The translations under genes were made by a program, and so were the position numbers. A stretch of DNA of 64,000 nt from Agriotes lineatus (lineage: Eukaryota; Arthropoda; Insecta; Coleoptera; Elateridae): contig CALNHX010003268.1 of NCBI GenBank assembly GCA_940337035.1, positions 90,240 through 154,239 on the forward strand, written 5' to 3'. Below are positions 33,946 to 43,939 of this stretch, in pieces. Within the stretch, counting starts at the first letter, position 1. Every line of letters starts with the position of its first letter. The notes under the pieces are model-generated. The model ran no database searches and was not told the origin of the DNA. It was given only the letters and a program-made list of their open reading frames with translations.

Positions 33946-34799
33946 AAGTTGTCCGGTCATATAGAGGAGCAGAAATAAATACAGATCATTTTCTTGTATG
34001 CATACGTTTTAGAGGGATAATCCCAAAGCTAGGACAAAGGACAAAGATATAGGAAAATGGAAACTAGGCTAACAACAAACACACTGAAAAATGAGGAAGT
34101 GATATTAGAATATATGGAACTATTGGAAAAGAAACTAACAAAAAAAGGGAGTAGAAGACCAATAGAAAGGTGCATAGAGAAAGCAGTAAAGACAAAAAAT
34201 AAAGTCTGGTTTAATGAAGAGTGTGAGAAAGCAGTAGAAGAAAGAAAGGAGGCAATAATAAGGATGTTGGAAAAACGTACAGAAATAACAAAAATACCAT
34301 ACCGAGGAGCAAGAAGGAGTATAGAGAGTAAAGAGTAAAGTAAACATTGTGTGCAAAAAGAAAAAAAGACTGTTTGGAAAAGAAGGTTGCAGAAATAGAA
34401 AAAAACTACAGCAAGAATGACATACGGGAATTTTTCTGCAAAATAAAATTGTAAAAAACTGGTTGGCAATTAACACAAGTAACGTTTAAAAACGAATACA
34501 GCGAGATGGTTTTAAATGAGGAGAAAATAGCAGAAACATGGGTGACATGATACTGTGTGATATTTACCATGCAAGGTATGCAAGAAGAAGCGTTTACTAA
34601 CAGGAGAAACCAATATAATGAAGATGATAAAATCAGAGAAGCTACTAGGGTAGAGCTGTGAAGTGTGATATGGAAGGTAAAGAATAACAAAAGCTCAAGG
34701 GCACAGGGAATAGCGTGAGAACTGATAAAGTATGGACGATGTGTACTGAACCTAGATCTAATGTTGGTAAAATGTATTCAAAAATTATGGAATATTTCA

Positions 34800-35240
34800 G
34801 GCGTGGTAGTTTAAGGGTTAAATCTTCTACCAATTCTCCAACACATACCCATTCCAAGCGAACAGATCGATGCCCATATATTTACGGAAAAACATCCAGA
34901 TATTTTTACATTATCTACATATCGGTCTGTATACTTTTTCGTCAGTAAAAATTACTCTAGATCAAAAATCCAGATCGCGATAAATGCAATTTAAGGAAAA
35001 TAGAACTTGAGCTTGCATATGCTCATCAATAAGGAAAGAACTATTAGCAGCTACCTTGTTTCTTACTTCTGATTCCGCCACCCTTCTACAAATGGTTGAT
35101 TGAGAACCAGGAAAATGTGTTATGCCAGCTTCTTTTGCTGTTGTAAAAGATTTGTTATTAAAATATTCAGCCAGGCATTATCATCTTCCACCGTTAAGGA
35201 CAGGGTATCAGGTAGAAGTAAGTACGTTAATAATCGTTAT
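34800..35240 (-). pseudogene. Tc1/Tc3-like transposase fragment
   Basis: The minus strand from about 35230 reads AKEAGITHFPGSQSTICRRV, a recognition helix, then AANSSFLIDEH and LNCIYRDLDF. The next frames give RVIFTDEKVYRP with the first catalytic Asp, followed by a VNIWASICSLGMGMCWRI-like sequence. This is the order found in Tc1-type transposases. It ends against LINE 3 at about 34800, so the last two catalytic residues are missing. Several stops are present. Confidence 0.6.
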
Positions 35241-35910
35241 AACTTGCTCATTTTTTGCTTTTTAGTAATTTCCTTTTACATGTTCCTTTCTTGTGTTATC
35301 ACTTTTGATTTTTTACGAGAAACAAAAATTTGGGCTATTAATTACCGAAATAAGTATATTGTACTTATCTTCCGAGGTAAGCAATATTTTTCCTTCAATT
35401 TTGGCACAGCTATCCTTTATATATGCTGCTAGGAGTTGAGAAATTTTGATTGCATTTTTACGTTTGATTTGCCATTATTTAAAAAACAAGAATTCGAATG
35501 CTAAATTACTACAAATAAACCAATAAGTAAATAACCAGCTGGTCGAATTTAATTAAATTTGCATATGTCCTGGGGCTGATGTTTCTGCATTTTTTGATAT
35601 CAAATTCAACTTTGTCTATTGAAGAGAACTCAATAAAAGTACCAGAATATCGACTCATTTTTAATAGAAAATCTAAACGCACTCAAAGATGGTCGGTCAT
35701 GATGGACGAAATGCAGGTAACCGGTAACTACAATTAGGTCAGTGCAATAAGCAAAAAAAGATGGTTGCGATGGTAATTATTGCGGTAGTTCCATTTTTTA
35801 ATATGTTTTTCTGTTGGTCATACTTTAAGTCATGTTTTTAATATCTAAATCCTAGAATAAAAACAGAAATTTAAAACACGTTTCCCAGAACAACGTGTTT
35901 TAATAGTATA
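35241..35910. other. unassigned AT-rich sequence
   Basis: The open frame at 35100-35432 is mostly the antisense of the Tc1 fragment plus hydrophobic translation of AT-rich DNA, so it is not called. Nothing else is recognised. Confidence 0.4.
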
Positions 35911-36245
35911 TTATCTACTACAGTGGGATAAGTAACGCATTACGTCACTCATTTGACACCATTTCAGTTAGGTAATGAAGCTCATTACACCACTCAGTTA
36001 TGTAATGGTTTCAATACGCAACTGAGTTGTGTAATGACTTCATTACGTAACTGAAATAGTGTCAAATGAATGACATAATGACATTTGCCTACTAAAATAT
36101 TTTTGAAAATGACAGATCTGACATTTCTCTTAATGCACTTTTCTCAATTTTAGGCAGTCGTAGATAAAATTTTGTACAATACATGTGTGATAAGGCATCA
36201 TTAATATACTTGTGCGCTTACATAACTCGTGCTACGCATGTTATG
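35911..36245. mobile_element. palindromic repeat, inverted copy at about 58515-58853
   Basis: Contains nested inverted words (CATTACGTAACTGAAATAGT and complements) and a GTCGTAGATAAAAT boundary near 36162. About 335 bp match the reverse complement of 58515-58853 with scattered substitutions. It is a MITE-like foldback without coding sequence. Confidence 0.7.
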
Positions 36246-36479
36246 TTTGTAATGAATGAAGTGGTGCAATAATTAGTCTTTATTGACAACAAACATTACA
36301 GATGTCAAACTGGTTTCGTGCTCCAACGTGAACTGCCGCAGGCATGCGCCAGTCAGCTAAAGCCTGTTTTACGTGGACGAGCTAAAGCATATATTACATT
36401 TCTCTTCTTTTATATAAACTATTCTTATTGTTTAACCTTAAGATATAGTAATACAACATAAATACAGAATAATATTATT

Positions 36480-37085
36480 TTTTTTTATTTAACTCCTTGT
36501 ATTATACAATCAGCCTGGAGTGCCGCAGGCTATAAGTATATTGCATGATAAATACTTAAATACTAAGCGTAATAAAGTACCTACATGTCATGGAGGAGAT
36601 AACCCATTGGATATCTCCTAATTTTATAATTTACATTCACTGGTTTTAATTACAATATTAATTTCAAAATCTATTTAATAGGTCTGACGGTTTGAATCTT
36701 TTTAGCCGTCAGGTCTCATTGTCTTCATTTAACAAATTAACAGCTAATTCACTAATATGTGTTTCTAATTTTGATTTATATTTTTCACTGTGTTTTGTTA
36801 TTTCTTCACGCACTGTAGCTATTTTCAGGTCTTTATGTAGCACTGCATTTGGAATATACCACGGAGCGTTTACTATGTTACGAAGCACTTTGCTTTGGAA
36901 GCGCTGCAATATCTCGATATTTGATGTGCCGGCCGATCCCCAGAGAGGAATTCCATAAACCCAAATAGGTTTTAAGATTGCTTTATACAGCAGGAGCTTA
37001 TTGTGTCGAGATAGCTGTGAGGTTTTTCCCAGCAACCAGTACATCTGTCTAAATATTATGCCTAGTTGACGTGATGTATATTTCC
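36480..37085 (-). mobile_element. jockey-type LINE, 3' end
   Basis: The minus strand ends in a poly(A) run (plus-strand T run at about 36478-36488). It encodes the last part of a jockey-clade reverse transcriptase: FRQMYWLLGKTSQLSRHNKL, LYKAILKPIWVYGIPLWGSA, NIEILQRFQSKVLRNIVNAP and WYIPNAVLHKDLKIATVREE. It is truncated at about 37085, as is usual for target-primed insertions. The coding part (36709 to about 37085) is open, but only a fragment. Confidence 0.85.
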
Positions 37086-37159
37086 CCCGGAGTGGATGTA
37101 GCTGGCAGCAATGGAACGGGTGCGACCGACAAAACAAAAGCTTGCTGTTGTCATAAGTG

Positions 37160-37636
37160 ATGCAAAGTGCGGCACCAAACCATGCACTAGTTGCCATCGA
37201 CTTGTTGAACATGCTACCAATACAATTTTTGGTTGCTCTCGCTGGAGTTCATGATGGGATTCTCTACGTCCTTCAACCGCCACGGTGCAGTTCAGCTTCT
37301 TTCGCCTACAATGATGGAGTACACAACGTGACGTGGCGTAAAATGGATACCAGTTCCTTGACAACTATTTCCGTTTTTAAAATACAAGTGAACAACTTTA
37401 CTGAACATAACGTTTTAACGTTCAAGATAAAATACCATTTCCCTTCATATGCGGTAGATACGAATTGGCAAACGATTTTGCTAAAAAATAAACCTGATGT
37501 CTTGAAGAAGCTGCTCTCACGCGCGGATAATTCCTGCTGTATATCTACTATTGTTTTAAGCACTATTTTATTCGCTCTAATGTGTATGTCTGTAACGTAT
37601 TTCTTAATCTGTTGGTATTATAATCATTTAGTCTAG
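37160..37636 (+). CDS. unrecognised 158-residue ORF with C-terminal hydrophobic segment
   Basis: Open from ATG 37160, just after an in-frame TAA. The middle is mixed polar sequence with ASFAYNDGVHNVTWRKMD and YHFPSYAVDTNWQTIL. The last 35 residues (ISTIVLSTILFALMCMSVTY and following) would make one membrane span. AATAAA follows at about 37672. The opposite strand is partly open too (37062-37364). I do not recognise a family. It could be a small type-II-like membrane protein, a displaced exon or a chance frame in transposon sequence. The 5' half overlaps the start of the jockey fragment's upstream sequence. Confidence 0.25.
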   Translation: MQSAAPNHALVAIDLLNMLPIQFLVALAGVHDGILYVLQPPRCSSASFAYNDGVHNVTWRKMDTSSLTTISVFKIQVNNFTEHNVLTFKIKYHFPSYAVDTNWQTILLKNKPDVLKKLLSRADNSCCISTIVLSTILFALMCMSVTYFLICWYYNHLV

Positions 37637-37751
37637 CCACTACTGTAATTACTCTTTGTATGTGCATCTTAAATAAAACTTTTTTTATTAAATTATACGT
37701 ATATTTCACTCTACGAAGGTACTCTGGATGAGTAACCAAATATCCCATCAG

Positions 37752-37845
37752 TCTCGATGGTCCAGCGGTAAAGATACCCTCGGCTGCAGATTGCGCTGCG
37801 GATATACAGGGAGACCTAGGTTTGAATCCTAGTCGAGTCATAATT
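37752..37845 (+). other. tRNA-like sequence (probable SINE head)
   Basis: TGGTCCAGCGGTAAAGAT resembles a tRNA A box, and AGGTTTGAATCCTAG resembles a B box with a T stem. The acceptor-like ends CTCGA and TCGAG can pair. The middle does not form a normal anticodon arm. A second A-box-like ATGGTCCAGTGGTAAGATGC lies at about 38958. Most likely tRNA-derived repeat sequence rather than a working tRNA. Confidence 0.45.
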
Positions 37846-37959
37846 TAGACATGAAGTATCCTAGGCGTTTACTTCATACCTAAATTTTTTTAATAACTGT
37901 GTTAAGCGCAGTCTGTTCTAAGCACTACTTAACTCTTTCTATGTCCTTGGCCGTAAACG

Positions 37960-38095
37960 CAATCTCGACCTTGATTTTTTTAAAAGTAGCCTCAACCTCG
38001 AACGCGGGTTTGACCTTGAACGTGACCTCGCTCCGAACGTGGCCTCGCTTCGAACGTGAGCTTGGCCTTGAACTCAAGGCCAAGTGGTGGGGGGA
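37960..38095. repeat. degenerate minisatellite, about 18 bp unit
   Basis: Successive units of the type TTGAACGTGACCTCGCTC and CGAACGTGGCCTCGCTT, with variants, occur five or more times. The open frames over it (37899-38126 plus; 37925-38113 and 37992-38207 minus) reflect the repeat's periodicity. Confidence 0.6.
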
Positions 38096-38329
38096 GGTTC
38101 CAGAACCATCCACTTCCCTCTACTGAGGTCACGAAGTAAGTAAGACAGACAATCAACTCTTCAATGTATACGGTGAGCTGTGGTGGGGAAGTGAACCTCA
38201 CGGTCAAGTTTAAAATTCGCTTCTAAAGGCTGCTTTACATTTGTATAGTAGCTAAAGCAAGTTACTAAACGAAGTAGCTAAAATTTAGTAGTTTAGTTAA
38301 GCGAGCACGGTTACACACATCCTTCCTAT

Positions 38330-38925
38330 AACATAAAATCGGTCTTTTTCTTTCTTTCTTTCTTTGTATGTTTGTTCGCTATCTCCTCCGAAGATACTGG
38401 ACCGATTAAGTTGTATGATGGCTTAAAAGTTTGTTAATTTTGAGACTTAGATCATAGGCTGATTTTTATTTTCAAAAAAAGTACAAAAACGTTTTAATTT
38501 AATTAAATCTTTAGTAGCGGTGAAGGCGTGTCTTTTAGATCGGGTGAATCACTATCCTATAACATAAAATCGTTGTTCTCTTTGTATGTTTGCGTGTATG
38601 TTTGTTCGCTATCTCCTCCGAAGATACTGGACCGATTAAGTTGTATGATAGCTTAAAAGTTTGCTAATTTTTAGACTTAGCTCGTAGGCCGGTTTTTATT
38701 TATCAAAAAAGTACGAAAAAGTTTAAATTTAATTAAATGCTCTAAATAGCCGAGCGGAGAGCCTGTTGCCGTGGGCTACGGTGGACCTGAGGTACAGTGC
38801 TCGCCTATCACGCGAGAGGCCCGGGTTCGATTCCTGGCCGATGCATCTTTTTTTTAAATTTATATTAATGAATCTCTCTTAATTTAGCGAACCGAAGCGC
38901 AGTTCGGGTGACTCACTAGTATATT
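38330..38925 (+). mobile_element. two head-to-tail Helitron-like short elements
   Basis: Each copy starts with TCCTATAACATAAAATCG and contains CGCTATCTCCTCCGAAGATA then CTGGACCGATTAAGTTGTAT. The first starts at about 38330 and the second at about 38572. The second ends near GTTCGGGTGACTCACTAGT, a CTAGT-type end as seen in Helitrons, and carries a tRNA-like insert at about 38750-38845. Neither has coding sequence. The Helitron assignment is from ends and texture only. Confidence 0.5.
38790..38845 (+). other. tRNA-Asp-like 3' half within a repeat
   Basis: CTCGC and GCGAG flank a seven-base loop CTATCAC (anticodon position ATC), followed by CCCGGGTTCGATTCC, a good T arm and B box. The 5' half is irregular, with two A-box-like stretches (AGCCGAGCGG and GGTACAGTGCTCG). 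It looks like a tRNA-derived repeat embedded in the Helitron-like element, not a functional gene. Confidence 0.45.
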
Positions 38926-39160
38926 ATATTAGTAGCGCCTTATTACATGGAGCGTAAATGGTCCAGTGGTAAGATGCTACTAGCAATATATGTATAATAC
39001 ATATATGTGCACTGCGGTTTAGCAACCAACTTCAAGTTAGTTAACAGGTGTTTGCAATCGCCACAATATAAAACCATTGTATTATAACGTTTAATTCTAT
39101 TATTTTGCTAAGCGTAGCTGAAATTAACTTCATACAGCCGGTATTTTATGCACACACAGT

Positions 39161-39908
39161 CAGGGCCGACGGTTGACGTGGGTAGTATTTGTAGTACTAC
39201 CCACTCGTAAATATCCGTGTGGGTAATTACCCACTCAAAACTTTCGAACAAAACCAAGTTTTTCAAGTCTTTAGAAAATTTTGCAACTGGTAAAACGAAA
39301 GATGCGGACGAAATCGTGGAATTCTATAGAGAAGATTTTGACAAATCGCGACTAACAAATGATAGAGATTTTTTTTATGAGTATCATGAAGCTTGAAGGG
39401 GAAGAAGCAACTGATTTGAACACTATGGTAAAGTTTCTCAGGAAAAATGAACATTATATGAAGATCGTTTCCGAGTTCGTGCGTTTTCTGAGATTAATAA
39501 TAGCAGTACCTTGTTCTAATGAAAGAAGTTTTACAGTTTTGCGTCAAATAAAAAATTATTTAAGGTCGACTATGGCACAGAATCGGCTAAACCACGTTGC
39601 TATTTTGCATTTCTACTCGGATTCAGTTGATGTGCGCGATTTAGAAACTTTAATGGATGAATTTATTGTTCGTAATAGAAAACGAACGTCTTGTTTCGCC
39701 CTACGACAATGATTTATTTGTACCTTTAAACGAAATCAAATAAATTGAACTTTGTGACATCTCAAAGTATATTTTTATCAATTTTTGATCGTAACCCTGT
39801 ATCCCTCATCCCTTCATATGAGTGTATTGTGAAAAATAACTTGGAACTCCCCCCCCCCCCCCCCCCCAAATACTACCCACTCGGGCTAAAAGTGTGACGC
39901 CGGCACTG
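39161..39908 (+). mobile_element. hAT element relic, 748 bp, with 8 bp target duplication
   Basis: CAGGGCCGACGG at the left end and complement CAGTGCCGGCGTC at the right end are short terminal inverted repeats. They are flanked by perfect direct repeats CACACAGT (39153-39160 and 39909-39916), the 8 bp signature of hAT transposons. Only the transposase C-terminus remains inside. A run of about 19 C lies at 39849-39867, near the right end. Confidence 0.85.
39359..39712 (+). pseudogene. hAT transposase C-terminal dimerisation region
   Basis: The open frame reads FVRFLRLIIAVPCSNERSFT, VLRQIKNYLRSTMAQNRLNH and AILHFYSDS...DEFIVRNRKR. This is the ERSFS-LRRIKTYLRSTM-type dimerisation domain of ZMYM1-like hAT transposases. 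Just upstream, in another frame, is VEFYREDFDKSRLTNDRDFF, which belongs to the same protein. The N-terminal BED finger and catalytic core are missing, so this is an internally deleted copy. Confidence 0.75.
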
Positions 39909-39916
39909 CACACAGT

Positions 39917-40792
39917 CACATTTCATGAATTTAACTCAACAACTTTTTCTTTCCCATCGTCCAATAATACGATATACTATAAGATAAATAGGTAAGGATA
40001 TGTGCTTGTAGGAACTTTTTCAGTAATAAGGTATTAAGGGCATATGAGTTTGCCGGTAATAATGTTTTACGATAGTTTTTTGTTTTAGCAATGTCACAAG
40101 ACAAACTAACTTTTAATCAAATTCTCGAGCTGAAGGCGAGGGAATTTGTCAAAGTTAGTTTATTGATGGACGTTGCGATAAAACAACAAATTTTGAGTAA
40201 AACAATTTCCGACCAAAATCATGACCCCGAAATACATTTTGTGGACTATTTCCCAAATATCCGTTCATTTTGTATGGGTATGCAATAAATATGACATTTA
40301 TACTGATGTACAATGACAGTTTAAATAACGTTTTTGAAATTTTACCTTGATTAAAACAACATATTTGGTGGTTGTCATGGATACAAGTGGTAAGAAAAAT
40401 GATAAACTCCCAATAGAAAATTTTGATTTTTGATCACTTTTAAAAATACGTGTTTGGTTTAATTTTGATCGTGGCGTTTGATTGGATAATAGAAGATGCA
40501 GGCAATATCATGTAAAATAATCCCAGGAACACACTGTAAGTGGTGCTTAAGGATATTCGGTTGTGGGACACCCTGTCTAGTACAGTAGTTCTTTTGAATT
40601 ATATTTGATCTAAGATCAATCAGCTCTTAGCCGTCAACAGCTGTGGTTTATGCAATGAACTCTGATTTTGTAAAGAGTTCACTGGGTTTGTGTAATAATT
40701 TGACATTATTGTCACTACATAAAATTGCATGCTATTTCATGTAAGTAAAAATTTTAGATTTGGTAGTGAGGAAGTTTGATATTTTAAATAGA
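39917..40792. other. spacer before duplication B
   Basis: Contains the repeat shared with 6325-6430 (about 40025-40120). It also has a 65-residue open frame (40091-40288, MSQDKLTFNQILELKAREFV) with no recognised domain. At about 40556-40580 a GGACACCCTG end resembles a mariner-type terminal repeat; its partner was not found. Confidence 0.4.
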
Positions 40793-40894
40793 TACGTAAC
40801 CAACTTAACCTAACTGAATTTTGTTTTGCGTTTTGTTTTTAGATATTACATCAATCCGGATTCTTCCTTCTTGTTATAATAAAGACTGTGAAAC

Positions 40895-42403
40895 ATGAAT
40901 TATATAGTTGACCATAATTTGCTTAATGCAATGACCAGCGTGTTACATGAAACACTAACAACAGTCAACGAGAGTAAAGCAGTTGCAAATCTACATGTTC
41001 GGCAAGAGATCATGCAAGATACCATGGAAAACGCGGCTTATCACGAAATCAATATAAAACAGGAAGAAGTTGATGTAAAAGAGCATTTGTCTGATACGTG
41101 TGCAACAACGTATTCATGTTCTATTTCTGAGTATAAAGTAGGACAAAAAGATCATTTAGTGGACCCTATCAAAATCCATATGCAGGAAAAAACTAATTCA
41201 TGTGCTATTTGCGAGTTTAAAACAGCAAGAAAAAGTGCTTTAGTTCAACATGTGAAGATACATACAAGGGAAAAACCTTATAGATGTTCTATTTGTAAGT
41301 ATAAAGCAACCAAAAGAAGAAGTTTAGTTATTCATATGACGACGCATACAGGAGAGAAACCTTACTCATGTGCTATTTGCGAGTATAAAGGAGCCCTAAA
41401 AAGTCATTTAATTAAACATATGAAAACACATACAAAAGAGAAACCTTATTTATGTGGTATTTGCGAATATAGAGCAGCACAAAAAGAACATTTAGTGAAA
41501 CACATAAAAACACACACAGATATAAAAACGCATACAAGAGAGAAACCTTATTTATGTGGTATTTGCGAATATAGAGCAGCACAAAAGGCTCATTTAGTAA
41601 GTCATATAAAAACGCACACAGATGAGAAACCTTACTCATGTGGAATTTGCGAGTTTAAAACAGCCCGCAAAGATAATTTACTTAGACATATGAAAACACA
41701 TACAGGAGAGAAACCTTGTAGATGTTCTATTTGTAAGTATAAAGCAACCAAAAGAAAAAGTTTAGTTATTCATATGAAAACGCATACAGGAGAGAAACCT
41801 TACTCATGTGCTATTTGCGAGTATAAAGGAGCCCTAAAAAGTCATTTAGTTAAACATATGAAAACACATACAAAAGAGAAACCTTATTTATGTGGTATTT
41901 GCGAATATAGAGCAGCACAAAAAGCTCATTTAGTGAAACACATAAAAACACACACAGATATAAAAACGCATACAAGAGAGAAACCTTATTTATGTGGTAT
42001 TTGCGAATATAAAGCAGCACAAAAGGCTCATTTAGTAAGTCATATAAAAACGCACACAGATGAGAAACCTTACTCATGTGGTATTTGCGAGTTTAAAACA
42101 GCCCACAAAAGTAATTTACTTAGACATATGAAAACACATACAGGAGAGAAACCTTATTTATGTGGCATTTGCGAATATAGAACAACACAAAATAGTCATT
42201 TAGTGCAACATATGAGGACCCATACACAAGAAAGACCATATTCTTGTGCAATTTGCGAGTATAGAGCAGCCCAGAAAAGTAATTTAGTGGAACATATGAA
42301 GACGCATACAGGTGAGAAACGTTATTCATGTGGTATTTGCGAGTATAAAACAGGACAAAAAGTTGATTTAGTTGATCATATGAAAATGCATACAGGAGAG
42401 TAA
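40895..42403 (+). CDS. C2H2 zinc-finger protein, copy B (14 fingers)
   Basis: Paralogue of the gene at 15900 and the better preserved of the two. ATG 40895 follows an in-frame TGA at 40889; the Met shared with copy A is at 40931. The leader holds the acidic motif NIKQEEVDVKEH and one degenerate finger. Fourteen complete C-x2-C-x12-H-x3-H fingers with THT(G/R/D/K)EKPY linkers follow; two linkers are extended to HTDIKTHTREK. Fingers 2-6 and 7-11 are a 438 bp tandem duplication. TTTTGTTTTTAG before 40843 is a likely splice acceptor, so at least one upstream exon is expected. The TAA at 42401 aligns with the GAGTAA site in copy A, so this end is ancestral. The likely role is sequence-specific DNA binding in the nucleus; the target is unknown. 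Confidence 0.85.
   Translation: MNYIVDHNLLNAMTSVLHETLTTVNESKAVANLHVRQEIMQDTMENAAYHEINIKQEEVDVKEHLSDTCATTYSCSISEYKVGQKDHLVDPIKIHMQEKTNSCAICEFKTARKSALVQHVKIHTREKPYRCSICKYKATKRRSLVIHMTTHTGEKPYSCAICEYKGALKSHLIKHMKTHTKEKPYLCGICEYRAAQKEHLVKHIKTHTDIKTHTREKPYLCGICEYRAAQKAHLVSHIKTHTDEKPYSCGICEFKTARKDNLLRHMKTHTGEKPCRCSICKYKATKRKSLVIHMKTHTGEKPYSCAICEYKGALKSHLVKHMKTHTKEKPYLCGICEYRAAQKAHLVKHIKTHTDIKTHTREKPYLCGICEYKAAQKAHLVSHIKTHTDEKPYSCGICEFKTAHKSNLLRHMKTHTGEKPYLCGICEYRTTQNSHLVQHMRTHTQERPYSCAICEYRAAQKSNLVEHMKTHTGEKRYSCGICEYKTGQKVDLVDHMKMHTGE
41283..42158 (+). repeat. 438 bp tandem duplication of five fingers
   Basis: GATGTTCTATTTGTAAGTAT begins at 41283 and again at 41721, exactly 438 bp (146 codons) apart. 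The two units differ at few positions and preserve the frame, including the unusual extended linker in each unit. Confidence 0.85.
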
Positions 42404-42760
42404 TCTTATTCATGTTCTATTTGTGAGTATAAAGCAGTCCTTAGAAGTAGTTTAGTTAGTCGTATGAAGGCGCATATAGGAGAGATTAATTTTCTATTGC
42501 GAATATAGAACAGCACAGAAAGGTGATTTAGTGGACCATATGAATTCCCATCCACAAGAAAAACTTTATTCTTGGGCCATTTGCGAATACGAGAAGTAGT
42601 TCAGTTGGACATGAAAACGCATACAAGGGAGAAAGAAACCTTATTGGTATTCTATTAAGGAGTATAGAACAGCACAAAACGGTGTTTTAAAAACTCATTC
42701 GTGTTTTGTTTGTGAGTATAAAGCAAACAAAAAAAGTATTTTAGTGAATCAGGAAACAAC
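42404..42760 (+). pseudogene. degenerate finger sequence after copy B stop
   Basis: Immediately after the stop one more finger-like unit reads YSCSICEYKAVLRSSLVSRM in frame. After it come frameshifted remnants (HKKNFIL-like and YRTAQ-like), which also exist in copy A at about 18160-18480. This tail was therefore already non-coding before the duplication. Confidence 0.7.
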
Positions 42761-43709
42761 ATCCTTTGGAAGATCAGGATGCGAATGAAAGGGAATTACA
42801 TCTGAGCCTATTAAAAAACAAAATTGACTGAATAGCGTAATTACATTTGCAACATAAGTTTTTGGGTGATACAGATTTTTGTGCATGTGCCGCTCAAAGT
42901 CAAACATCTGTCCTCGTCTTGCTCGATGCTCAGTTGCATTTATCACGACATTCGTTTGCTGCTCACTATATCAAAATGTAGGTATTGTTCTTCGAGGCCG
43001 ATGGCATCATCTGGTTACTAAATCCTAGATTTCTTTATAGTCCTTCGGATTGACTCAAGGCTTCTTTTTACTTACGAAGATGTTTGCCATCTAGGAAAAC
43101 CAGTGCGAGACATAATTATTCTTTTCCGGATGCTGGCGTCCCATTACCGTGCCGTACTAGAGGCTATTCTGCAAGAAATACGCCGTTGAGGGTCGTACTC
43201 CTACATTCGGAAATCAGCTAAGGTGCTTTAATTAATGTAATTACTTATTTTTCTTTTATGTGCTTCGCTCCTTTCATAGCAAAACTTATTTTAAATTACT
43301 ACATCACTTCATTACTTATTGCTACATCCACGGACTTAGGTGGAGTTACTTATTACTACTTTGCTGTAGTTTGTTAAATTGTCTTTTAGATAACATGTCT
43401 TCACTTAATTAACTTAAATCCAACAGATTGCTACATCTGGGGACATCTGAAATCCAAGGTATGCTCTATGCCAATTCACAATATCACAGAGCTGAAGCAG
43501 AGAGTAGAAGAGGGATGGCAAAGAAAGTCTACCCAAACGTAGAAGTGTAGTGGATTCAAGTTAGGTGATAATATGAACCATGCTGTGGATCCCCAATGGC
43601 TAATTCGTCTTTTGCCAATCAGTAATTTCAGTGAAATCGGTAAATTTTAGTCTTAACCTTAAAATGGCTATAACTCGCAAATAACAAGTGTTAGATGACA
43701 TATATATAT

Positions 43710-43939
43710 ATATACCTAAGAACTGTTTTGTTCTCCTTAGCAGTACTATATGACCATGCATTGTCAGTCTACTATTTTTGTTACACCCTGTATAATCGTA
43801 CGCGGAAATATTTGTGTTATATGTGGAACCAGCTTTAACATAAAATCATATCTAATTTATAATTTATGCAACAAAAACCACAAGTCACACATTTTGTGCT
43901 GTGTATCCCTTGTAGAAATTAATATAGATTTAGTAGTAC
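43710..43939 (+). repeat. direct repeat shared with 28606-28841
   Basis: Same segment as at 28606, ending ATTTAGTAGTA. Here the Tigger-like end CAGTCAGACCTCGCCG begins directly after TA. Confidence 0.75.

Larger units (their letters stand above)
31985..34797 (+). mobile_element. LINE 3 (plus strand), interrupted by a GACA-array element
   Basis: In plus-strand order: an ORF1-like stretch (about 32000-32160, QTKQKRELDKQIRNRAEEIG), an endonuclease start (about 32600-32720, LVTWNVSALN and AALQETNVKG), the inserted element A5, then the rest of the endonuclease (33586-33945). A linker and the first RT residues follow (RELIKYGR at about 34710). The element is cut off near 34797, where a Tc1-type fragment begins on the other strand. 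It is related to LINEs 1 and 2. Confidence 0.7.
40793..43703 (+). repeat. segmental duplication, copy B
   Basis: Direct duplicate of 15795-19425, about 25 kb away. Homology starts at TACGTAACCAACTTAACCTA and ends at CAAGTGTTAGATGACATA, where a (TA)n tract leads into the unrelated repeat at 43710. Confidence 0.85.

Noticed and set aside
35100..35432. 110-residue open frame with hydrophobic stretches
   Set aside because: Its first third is the antisense of a Tc1-like transposase fragment, and the rest is AT-rich translation giving spurious hydrophobic residues.
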